A DNA stretch of 33,083 nucleotides from Bryobacterales bacterium (GTDB lineage Bacteria > Acidobacteriota > Terriglobia > Bryobacterales > Bryobacteraceae): the NCBI GenBank assembly GCA_027459465.1, contig DAIDIH010000105.1, forward strand, positions 1-33,083, in the 5' to 3' direction. Below are positions 7,099 through 13,655 of the stretch, in pieces; positions within the stretch are counted from its first letter, which is position 1; every line of letters starts with the position of its first letter. Made by a program: the position numbers and the translations under genes. The notes under the pieces are model-generated. The model was given only the letters and a program-made list of their open reading frames with translations. It was not told the DNA's origin and did not search any database.

Positions 7099-8995
7099 GA
7101 AACTCCTGCGGGTCCCGCGTCAGCCCCGGAAACGTCGCAATCACTTTCTCATCCGGCGACAGGATCGCATAGTAGGGAATCGCAATCGTCGAAAACTTAT
7201 CGTTCTCGAGCGTCTGGTTTTTCTCCGAAGCCGCATCCAGCCCGTCGGTGAACAACTCCGCCAGCACGAACCCCTTCAGCGCCGCCTGAATCTCCGGACG
7301 CGGTAGCATGTTCCGCTCCATCCAGTGGCAGTTCGTGCACGCGTGCCCGCTGAAGTTGATCAGCAGCGGCTTGTTCTCCGCCCGAGCCTTGGCCAGCGCC
7401 GTGGAATAATCGTCTCGAATCCACTCGGCCTGCTCCGCCGCCGCCGTCCGCCCCGCCGCGCCGGCCGAAGGCGCCGGAATATAGGCGTCGAGTTCGCCCA
7501 GCGGAGCCCCGGTCATCCCCGGCGCCAGGCTCAGCGCCAAAATCAGAAACGCCGCCCCGGTCAGCGCCCGCCCCACGCCCACCTTCTCCTCCGCCTTGAT
7601 CCCTTCCATCTTCAGGAGCCCCAGCAAATACAACCCGGCCATCGCCAGCAGCACAATCCACGCCGCCAGGAACCGCTCCCGCGTCAGCCAACCCACCTGC
7701 AGCGCCTCATTCACCTTGTTCAGGTAATTCACCGCCGCCGCCAGCACCAGGAACCCCAGCACCACTTTCACCCGCACCATCCAACCCCCGCTCCGCGGCA
7801 GCTTCCGTAGATACGATGGAAACAGCGCCAGGAAGAAAAACGGAGCCGCCAAGCCCGTGGCGAACGACAGCATCCCGAACACCGGCTGCAGCCCCTCGGC
7901 CTGCACCGAAGCCACAAACAGCGGACCCACGATCGGCCCAATGCAGGCAAACGACGTCAGCGTGAACGTCAACCCCATGATCAACGTGCCGACGTACCCG
8001 CCCGTCTCGCTCGCCGCGTTCAGCTTCGTCAACATCCCCGAAGGCAGCGCCAGCTCGAACGCCCCCAGCAGGCTCAGCCCGAACACCACAAACACCGCCG
8101 TGATAAACCCGTTCACCCACGGGTTCGACCCCAGAATCACCACGCCAAACGGACCCGCGATCGCCTTCGCAATCCACCCCAGCCCCGTAAACAGCACAAT
8201 GATCCCGACGCAAAACAGCAGCGCATGCGCCGCCGCCCCGCTCCGTCCGCCCGCCGCCTCCGCCTCGCCTTCCCCTTGACGGTTCAGGAAAAAAGATACC
8301 GTGATCGGAATCATCGGGAAAACGCAGGGAGTGAAAATCGAAGCCAGCCCCAGCACGAACGCTGTCAGCAGAAACCCCGCCAGGCTCTGTGTATCCCCGC
8401 CCGCCGCGGGACTCACCGGTTTCGCCGGAACCCCGGCACCTGCCACGGCCGTCGCCTTCGCCCCGAGCGCCGGAACCTCGATGTATCCGGCCGGAATCGC
8501 CGCAGCCTCCGCGCCCGCCCCGGCGTCCATCTTCACCGCCGCCGCCGCCGTCTTCTTCTTCGGAGGCAGACAAAACTTGTCCGTGCACGTCTGGTAGCGC
8601 GTCTGCGCCGTCAGTTCAACATTCCCGCTCGCCGAAGGCGCAAACTCCACCTCCACCAGAAACACCACCTGCTTGCCGTAAGTCTCCGTCTCCAGTTGAA
8701 AGTTCGGGTCGAACTCCCGGTCCGGCTTCGGCTCGAACCACCGCACATGCTTGACCGCCGGATTATCCGCCAGGCTCAGACGGGTCGGATTCGGTCCTCC
8801 CGGAGGCGTTGTCGGCGAGTACATGTGGAATCCCTCGCTGATCGTGGCCGTCAGCTTTCCCAACGCCTTCCCGCCCGGCTTGGCCGCCGCCGGGGAAAAC
8901 TCGAGCGCCCACTGCACCGGGTCCGGCGCCGCCGCCCGCACCAGTCCCATCGCGGCAATCGCCGCCGCCAGAAACACTACGGACCGTTTCATCAT
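7064..8995 (-). CDS. dsbD: DsbD-type thiol:disulfide interchange protein
   Basis: This protein passes electrons from cytoplasmic thioredoxin across the inner membrane to periplasmic thiols. The 643 residues begin with a signal peptide (about 1-22), then a DsbD-alpha/DsbC-corrector-like beta domain (about 25-160) containing CTDKFCLPP. Next is an eight-helix transmembrane domain (about 205-470) with IFTPCVFPMIPI (Cys224) and FACIGPIVGPL (Cys351) as the redox pair. A C-terminal thioredoxin domain has HACTNCHWME (Cys553, Cys556). All three domains and cysteine pairs needed for relay are present. It lies 108 bp downstream of plsX on the same strand and may be read with it. Its 3' end overlaps fliJ. 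Confidence 0.93.
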   Translation of the reverse strand: MMKRSVVFLAAAIAAMGLVRAAAPDPVQWALEFSPAAAKPGGKALGKLTATISEGFHMYSPTTPPGGPNPTRLSLADNPAVKHVRWFEPKPDREFDPNFQLETETYGKQVVFLVEVEFAPSASGNVELTAQTRYQTCTDKFCLPPKKKTAAAAVKMDAGAGAEAAAIPAGYIEVPALGAKATAVAGAGVPAKPVSPAAGGDTQSLAGFLLTAFVLGLASIFTPCVFPMIPITVSFFLNRQGEGEAEAAGGRSGAAAHALLFCVGIIVLFTGLGWIAKAIAGPFGVVILGSNPWVNGFITAVFVVFGLSLLGAFELALPSGMLTKLNAASETGGYVGTLIMGLTFTLTSFACIGPIVGPLFVASVQAEGLQPVFGMLSFATGLAAPFFFLALFPSYLRKLPRSGGWMVRVKVVLGFLVLAAAVNYLNKVNEALQVGWLTRERFLAAWIVLLAMAGLYLLGLLKMEGIKAEEKVGVGRALTGAAFLILALSLAPGMTGAPLGELDAYIPAPSAGAAGRTAAAEQAEWIRDDYSTALAKARAENKPLLINFSGHACTNCHWMERNMLPRPEIQAALKGFVLAELFTDGLDAASEKNQTLENDKFSTIAIPYYAILSPDEKVIATFPGLTRDPQEFLKFLRSAQSGS

Positions 8996-9103
8996 GTCTC
9001 TTCCCAGTCAACACCGCGCACAACGGGACGCCGCGGCTTGCGCCGCTCGCTTACCCTGTGCGCTCTCTTTTAGAATCTCACCGGCAGCGGCCGGCATTTC
9101 TGA

Positions 9104-10120
9104 TTAATCGACCGCGGTCGCCGCGCGCGCGCCCAGTTCCTGCTCGATCCGCTCGTTCACCCGCCCCTCGGCAAACTCCACCGCCACGCGAATCCCGTTC
9201 TTGATCGCGTTCCCGTTCGACCGCCCGTGGCAGATGATGCAGACGCCCTTCACGCCCAGCAGCGGCGCCCCGCCGTACTCGCTGTAATCGACGCGCTTCT
9301 TGAAATCCCGGTACGCCGCCCGCGACAGCACATACCCGATCTTCCGGGTGATCGTCTCCTCGAGCGACTCCTGCAGCATCTGCTTGAACATATCCACCAG
9401 CCCCTCGCTCACCTTCAGCGCCACGTTGCCGATGAACCCGTCGCAGACAATTACGTCCGTCTTGCCCGAGTAAATGTCCCGCCCCTCGACGTTGCCCACG
9501 AACTTCAACGGCAGCGTCTTCAACAGAGGGGTCGTCTTATGCGTCAGCTCGTTGCCCTTGTGCTCTTCCTCGCCGATCGACAGCAATCCTACCGTCGGGT
9601 GCGCCACGTGGAAAATCACCCGCGAATAAATCTCTCCCATCACCGCAAACTGCGCCAGCATCCGCGGGGTCGAGTCCACGTTCGCGCCCACATCCACCAC
9701 GACCACCGGCTTCCCGGCAAGCGTTGGAAACGCCGACGCCAGCGCCGGCCGGTGCACGCCGGGCAGCATGCCCTGCACCATTTTCGCCGTCGCCATCACC
9801 GCGCCGGTGTTGCCCGCCGACACCAACCCGTCCGCCAGGCCCTCGCGCACCAGCCGCGCCGCCACGCGGATCGAGCTGTCGCGCTTGTTCCGCATCGCCC
9901 ACGCCGCGCTGTCTTCCATCGTGATCCACTCGCTGGCGTGATACACCTCGATCGGCAGAGCCGCCGCGCCCTCATGCTGCGCCAGCTCTTTCTTCACCCG
10001 GTCTTCCGGACCAACGAGAATCACACGCACGCCCAGCGCGCGCGCAGCCCGGATGGCGCCTTCCACTTCCGCTTTCGGGGCGTGGTCGCCCCCCATGGCG
10101 TCAACGGCGATGGTCACCAT
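9104..10120 (-). CDS. plsX: Phosphate acyltransferase PlsX
   Basis: PlsX converts acyl-ACP and phosphate to acyl-phosphate, the acyl donor for PlsY in phosphatidic acid synthesis; it is a peripheral membrane enzyme. The 338 residues begin [22 protein letters not shown], the family's phosphate-binding N-terminus. Further family blocks are [71 protein letters not shown] and [19 protein letters not shown]. Length is normal. It follows rpmF by 26 bp in the widespread yceD-rpmF-plsX order. The fabH gene that often follows plsX is absent here. Confidence 0.97.
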   Translation of the reverse strand: MVTIAVDAMGGDHAPKAEVEGAIRAARALGVRVILVGPEDRVKKELAQHEGAAALPIEVYHASEWITMEDSAAWAMRNKRDSSIRVAARLVREGLADGLVSAGNTGAVMATAKMVQGMLPGVHRPALASAFPTLAGKPVVVVDVGANVDSTPRMLAQFAVMGEIYSRVIFHVAHPTVGLLSIGEEEHKGNELTHKTTPLLKTLPLKFVGNVEGRDIYSGKTDVIVCDGFIGNVALKVSEGLVDMFKQMLQESLEETITRKIGYVLSRAAYRDFKKRVDYSEYGGAPLLGVKGVCIICHGRSNGNAIKNGIRVAVEFAEGRVNERIEQELGARAATAVD

Positions 10121-10146
10121 ATCATCTTTGTGGGGACTTAGGTGAC

Positions 10147-10329
10147 TTATTCGGCGGCTACCTCAACTACGTCCCGGCCCTTGTACTGCCCGCAGTGCGG
10201 ACACGCCCGGTGCGGCACCTTCGGCTCGTGACAGTTCGGACACTCCGCCAAACTCAGAGTCCGCAAAGAATCGTGCGCCCGCCGGGTCGAGGTCCGCCGC
10301 TTAGAATGGCGTCGTTTAGGATTCGGCAT
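10147..10329 (-). CDS. rpmF: 50S ribosomal protein L32
   Basis: L32 is a small protein of the large ribosomal subunit. The 60 residues start [20 protein letters not shown], the standard basic N-terminus. They contain a zinc ribbon CPNC...CPHC (about positions 31-34 and 48-51), so this is the zinc-binding form. A clear AGGAG Shine-Dalgarno sequence lies in the short gap after yceD. It sits between yceD and plsX, the usual context. Confidence 0.96.
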   Translation of the reverse strand: MPNPKRRHSKRRTSTRRAHDSLRTLSLAECPNCHEPKVPHRACPHCGQYKGRDVVEVAAE

Positions 10330-10350
10330 AATCTTCTCACTTACTCCTGG

Positions 10351-10378
10351 CTTCTTACTTCTTGCTTCTTACTTCTTG
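10351..10378. repeat. Perfect 14-bp tandem repeat at the yceD 3' end
   Basis: The 14-bp unit CTTCTTACTTCTTG occurs twice without a gap (10351-10364 and 10365-10378). On the coding strand the repeat encodes the last residues of the YceD protein and its TAA stop. The unit is not a multiple of three, so the duplication must have altered the reading frame and set the present C-terminus. Confidence 0.85.
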
Positions 10379-10894
10379 CTCCCGCAGTGCTTCCCACCTG
10401 TCATCCACCGGCTTCACCTCACACCCACAAGAACTCACATTCCGATTCGCCCCGCACAACGGGCAAATTCCCTTGCAGTCCTCTCGGCACAGCTTCCGCA
10501 TCGGCATCGCCAGCAGCACATGCTCCCGAAGCACGTCCTTCAACTCAATCCCGCCGTCCGTGTAAAACGCGGCGTCAATGTCTCGTTCCCCGAGCGCGAC
10601 CTCTTCGCGCCCCTCCCCGGCGGCTAACCGCTCCGGCAGGTAGCTTAAATCAAACTCCCCATCGATCACAAACCCCGCCGGCTCCAGGCACCGGTCGCAG
10701 TCGGCTTCCATATCAACATGCAACCGCCCGCGTACCCGAATCTCCTCGAGCGTCTCGTTCTGCAGCACCGCTTCGCCGGACGCTTCGAGCGGCCCCGTTT
10801 GCCGCACGCGATCCCCAAAATCAATCTCCCCTGCTGGCAGGGCCACGGAGAACGGGACGCTCCGCAACTCCAGATCTTGCAAACGGATGAACAA
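10355..10894 (-). CDS. yceD: YceD/DUF177 family protein
   Basis: DUF177 proteins are encoded next to rpmF in most bacteria and are linked to 23S rRNA processing or large-subunit assembly; the exact role is not settled. The 179 residues show the family's central CDRCLEPAG motif and the C-terminal cysteine cluster CREDCKGICPLCGANRN...CGCEV, a likely metal site. The start is TTG at 10892-10894, supported by a GAGGT Shine-Dalgarno five bases upstream and by no better ATG. It heads yceD-rpmF-plsX. The last codons lie in a 14-bp tandem repeat. Confidence 0.9.
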   Translation of the reverse strand: MFIRLQDLELRSVPFSVALPAGEIDFGDRVRQTGPLEASGEAVLQNETLEEIRVRGRLHVDMEADCDRCLEPAGFVIDGEFDLSYLPERLAAGEGREEVALGERDIDAAFYTDGGIELKDVLREHVLLAMPMRKLCREDCKGICPLCGANRNVSSCGCEVKPVDDRWEALREQEVRSKK

Positions 10895-10937
10895 GCGCTA
10901 CCTCGGCTCGTAACGGGCGGGAATCGCCGGAATTTCT

Positions 10938-10945
10938 ACTATAGC
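10938..10945 (-). promoter_or_regulatory. Possible -10 region of the yceD-rpmF-plsX operon
   Basis: Minus-strand GCTATAGT carries a TATAGT -10-like hexamer, 43 bases from the yceD TTG, leaving room for the GAGGT ribosome site. It resembles GCTACAAT and GCTACACT found before other genes here. No clear -35 was seen. Confidence 0.4.
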
Positions 10946-10990
10946 AAACCCTAAGCCCCTCATCCCACGTCCTTTCCGACCCGCGTCTCA

Positions 10991-10998
10991 GCTACACT
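10991..10998 (+). promoter_or_regulatory. Possible -10 region of the cytochrome c gene
   Basis: GCTACACT carries a TACACT hexamer 43 bases before the cytochrome ATG. Downstream, GTGCGC (11007-11012) and GCGCAC (11022-11027) could form a 6-bp hairpin in the leader, followed by GGAG at 11028-11031 as ribosome site. Confidence 0.4.
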
Positions 10999-11041
10999 AG
11001 CAGGCGGTGCGCGCACGCCGGGCGCACGGAGAATCCCAATT

Positions 11042-11545
11042 ATGAAATATGCCGCCGGTTTCATCCTAGGCCTCATCGTCCTGCCGCTCTGCGGCTACCT
11101 CTACCTCGTCCTCGGACTCGTTCCCGTCGCGACGTCCGCCCCGCCCATGCCCTTCGAACAATACTTCGCCAAGAAGGCGCTCCACGCCCGCATCAGCCGC
11201 GAAGCCCCCACCACCGACTTGATCCAGCCGACGGAAGGCAACCTGCTCGTCGGCGCCAATGTTTACAAACAGAATTGCGCCGTCTGCCACGGCCTCCCCG
11301 GCCAACCCAAATCCCGCATCGCCCAAGGCATGTTCCCGCCCCCGCCCCAACTCTTCCAAGGCACAGGCGTCACCGACGACCCCGCGGGCGTCACTTACTG
11401 GAAAGTAAAAAACGGCATCCGCCTCACCGGCATGCCCGGCTTCGGCTGGACCCTCTCGAACGAGCAGATGTGGCAGGTCAGCGTCCTCCTCGCCAACGCC
11501 AACAAAGTCCCGCCCAGCGTCACCCAGGCCCTCCAGCAGCCCTAA
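11042..11545 (+). CDS. Membrane-anchored class I cytochrome c
   Basis: This is a single-heme electron carrier on the periplasmic side of the membrane. An uncleaved or signal-anchor helix spans about residues 4-28. The heme site is QNCAVCH (Cys79, Cys82, His83), and the likely axial methionine is Met131 in LTGMPGFG. The order heme motif, GMPGFG, then an amphipathic C-terminal helix (EQMWQVSVLLANANK) matches the cytochrome c6/cbb3-III fold. The 167 residues include a linker of about 40 residues between anchor and domain. It is divergent from yceD with 147 bp between. The redox partner cannot be read from context. Confidence 0.88.
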   Translation: MKYAAGFILGLIVLPLCGYLYLVLGLVPVATSAPPMPFEQYFAKKALHARISREAPTTDLIQPTEGNLLVGANVYKQNCAVCHGLPGQPKSRIAQGMFPPPPQLFQGTGVTDDPAGVTYWKVKNGIRLTGMPGFGWTLSNEQMWQVSVLLANANKVPPSVTQALQQP

Positions 11546-11556
11546 CCGCGTCCGAA

Positions 11557-11562
11557 TAAAAT
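11557..11562 (+). promoter_or_regulatory. Possible -10 hexamer just before the 11571 gene
   Basis: TAAAAT ends eight bases before the ATG at 11571, which would place transcription start almost at the start codon. No Shine-Dalgarno is present. The gene could instead be read through from the cytochrome gene 25 bp upstream. Confidence 0.3.
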
Positions 11563-11570
11563 GGCGTCGT

Positions 11571-12143
11571 ATGCTCTCCAATCGCCGCCATTCCGCAATT
11601 CTGGTCTGCCTCGTCGCCTTACCGTGCCTCGCTCAAACCTACGAGCCCGTGCCGGTCATTCAGCTTTCTCCGGAGGAATCCGCTCAGGCCCGCCGCCTGG
11701 CCACCGGCCTGCGCGAGGCGCAAGATCGCTCGATCGCCGCCGAGGACGCCCGAAAGTCTTTTGGCCAAGCCTACCAGGCCGCCCATCCAGACGTGCCCAA
11801 CCTTCAGTTCACGTCGGACCTACGCCACGCATTCTCCTACTTACCCTCGGCACGCGACGGAGTCCGCAAGATGAACCTGATTGAACTCTCCCCGGAGGAA
11901 TCCGCCAAACTCTCCGCCATCGAACACGAATCCTCGGCCGCACTGGAAGCATTCCAGGTAGCCAGATCCGCCTGGCAAGACTTCAAGAACAACCTCATCG
12001 CCCACCACACTCCTGTCAGCCTCCCGGCAACGCAGAACACGGCTTCGAACTTCAGGCAAATTACCGACCCCAATCTCTGGGCCTTCGGCCCGGCCTTCTC
12101 CCCGGACTTCCGCTTCGCCGTCCCGGCAAGCAGACCCTACTGA
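11571..12143 (+). CDS. Secreted protein of unknown function with repeated LSPEES motif
   Basis: I do not recognise this 190-residue protein. It opens with a basic stretch and a hydrophobic segment (about 8-21, ending CLAQ) that looks like a signal peptide, so it is probably periplasmic or outer-surface. Two copies of a motif, IQLSPEESAQ (about 30-39) and IELSPEESAK (about 104-113), each start an alpha-helical, Ala/Glu-rich segment, suggesting a duplicated helical unit. The two DNA copies share 14 identical bases (11670-11683 and 11892-11905). There are no catalytic motifs. It follows the cytochrome gene by 25 bp on the same strand. Confidence 0.7.
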   Translation: MLSNRRHSAILVCLVALPCLAQTYEPVPVIQLSPEESAQARRLATGLREAQDRSIAAEDARKSFGQAYQAAHPDVPNLQFTSDLRHAFSYLPSARDGVRKMNLIELSPEESAKLSAIEHESSAALEAFQVARSAWQDFKNNLIAHHTPVSLPATQNTASNFRQITDPNLWAFGPAFSPDFRFAVPASRPY

Positions 12144-12201
12144 CCCTCCTGTCACATCCGGCCGCCCTCCTCCGTCATCCCTAGGAACGAAGGAGAAACC
12201 C

Positions 12202-12728
12202 ATGGACCCCCACGCAAGCGCCGCCGACCTCCATCCCGAACTCGATACCTTAAGAAACTCCCTCCGGAAACCGCCCTGCTCATCCGCGAGCACGTCGCCA
12301 ACCTTAACGTCTGCCTCTTCTGCATCGATATCGGCCGTTCTTTCGTCATCAAAAAGGCCATGAACCAGGCCAGGTTCGACGCCCTCGCCGAGTACGAAAC
12401 GAGCCCTCTCTTCACCGGCAAAGACCGCGCCGCCCTCGACTACGTCACCGCCCTCACCCGAGGCAAAAAGGTCGACCCCGAAACCTTCGCCCGCCTCGCC
12501 GCGCAGTATTCTGACCGCGAAATCTGCGAAATCGTCTGGCTCGTCGCCAGCGAGCATGTCTACAACCTCACCGACATCGGCCTGAACATTCACTCCGACA
12601 TGCTCTGCGATCTCGCCCGCAAAAACAAACAAGGCTTCAGCTCCGCTCTTCCAACCCCACCTGCCGCTCCCACTCCGAAGCCCGCTCGCCCCGCCACGCC
12701 TCCCACCAATGCTCCACCACCCCCATAA
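12202..12728 (+). pseudogene. Carboxymuconolactone decarboxylase/AhpD-like gene, apparent one-base frameshift
   Basis: A strong AAGGAG (12190-12195) precedes ATG 12202, which encodes MDPHASAADLHPELDTL and then leaves the family frame. In the next frame, from about 12243, the reading is KKLPPETALLIREHVANLNVCLFCIDIGRSF, the CxxC core of the AhpD/CMD family. It continues to AALDYVTALTRGKKVDPE and EICEIVWLVASEHVYNLTDIGLN. The first ATG in that second frame (12360) lies after the CxxC, and no ATG, GTG or TTG precedes it. Adding one A near 12252 joins the frames as DTLKKLPPE, giving about 176 residues. The last 27 residues are Pro-rich and overlap the opposite CHAD gene, so the original stop may also be lost. 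A sequencing error could give the same picture. Confidence 0.65.
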
Positions 12729-13614
12729 ACTCCCCCGTCTTCGGCGCCCACACCTCCGCCGCCAGCTTAACCGCGTCCCGCCGCAACTTCTCCCGCAGCG
12801 CCCCCGCCGACCGCTCCACCGCCGCCCGCTCCTCGCCCTGCGCAAACAAATCCGCATGATCCCGCATCACCTGCTCGAGCACCGTCACATTGTGCTCATC
12901 CCCGAGCCGCTGCTCCATCTTCTTCACCCGGACTCCATACCGCCGCAGCGCCTCCACCCGCATCCCATCGAGCAACTTCACATGGTGCCAATGATCCTTC
13001 GTCCGCTTCCGCCACTCGTGGAAATCCTCCGGCGCGCCGCTGTGCTCCGCCCTCTGCCAGCCCCGCCGCGCATCCCGCACCGTCCGCCTCAGCCCTGGCT
13101 CGATCGCCGCAAACCCATCCCCAATCCCGCGCCACGCCGCCACCTCGCCCCTAGTCTCTTCCAACCCCGCCGCCGCTTCCTCCATCGCCGCCACCGGGTC
13201 CACCGCCGCCTCGCACCGCCGCTTATACTCTTCGAGCGCCGCCCTCACGCCGCCAAACTTCTCCCCCGCCTCTTCCTCAATCGCCGCAAACGTCTCCAGC
13301 AGCGCCCCCGCATCCCGCAGCCCGCTCAGCTTCTGCCCCAGGTCCCGGTACCGCACATTTTCCGGCTGGAACCTCTCTCCCAATCCATCCCGCACCAGCC
13401 GCAGCGCGGCGCGGATCCGCTTAATCCCCTTCCGCGCCTCATGAATCGCCTCGTCCCGGTCCCCTTCGCCCCGCAGGGCCGCCACCGCCCCATCGATTTC
13501 CGCGCGCACTAGCCGCCTGATTCCCACCCCCACCTTCTCCGCCCGCCGCAGCCGGTACGCCATCATCCACGATTCCACCACGTCCGCAACTTCCCCGGCG
13601 CGAATCGCGATCAT
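12637..13614 (-). CDS. CHAD domain protein
   Basis: CHAD domains are helical bundles with conserved histidines and many basic residues, and bind polyphosphate. The 325 residues show MAYRLRRAEKVGVGIRRL (typical CHAD start), AIHEARKGIKRIRAALRLVRD (first half, with HxxRKxxKRxRA), and FHEWRKRTKDHWHHVKLLDG and LGDEHNVTVLEQVM (second half). The start at 13614 is backed by a GAGG close upstream; 13563-13566 (MMAYR) is the alternative and fits the domain edge better. There is no CYTH domain, so it is not a triphosphatase fusion. It is divergent from the hybrid kinase with 40 bp between. Confidence 0.85.
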   Translation of the reverse strand: MIAIRAGEVADVVESWMMAYRLRRAEKVGVGIRRLVRAEIDGAVAALRGEGDRDEAIHEARKGIKRIRAALRLVRDGLGERFQPENVRYRDLGQKLSGLRDAGALLETFAAIEEEAGEKFGGVRAALEEYKRRCEAAVDPVAAMEEAAAGLEETRGEVAAWRGIGDGFAAIEPGLRRTVRDARRGWQRAEHSGAPEDFHEWRKRTKDHWHHVKLLDGMRVEALRRYGVRVKKMEQRLGDEHNVTVLEQVMRDHADLFAQGEERAAVERSAGALREKLRRDAVKLAAEVWAPKTGEFMGVVEHWWEAWRGERASEWERQVGLEERS

Positions 13615-13627
13615 CCGACCTCGATTA

Positions 13628-13655
13628 GGGCATAATGCCCCTAGTACCCGTACTA
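13628..13655. promoter_or_regulatory. Two adjacent dyads between CHAD and hybrid kinase genes
   Basis: GGGCAT-A-ATGCCC (13628-13640) and TAGTAC-CC-GTACTA (13642-13655) are two perfect palindromes with one base between them. They fill the divergent gap, and the second reaches the first base of the kinase ATG. The first contains CATAAT, a possible -10 for the kinase. They may be operators or an attenuating hairpin. Confidence 0.55.
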
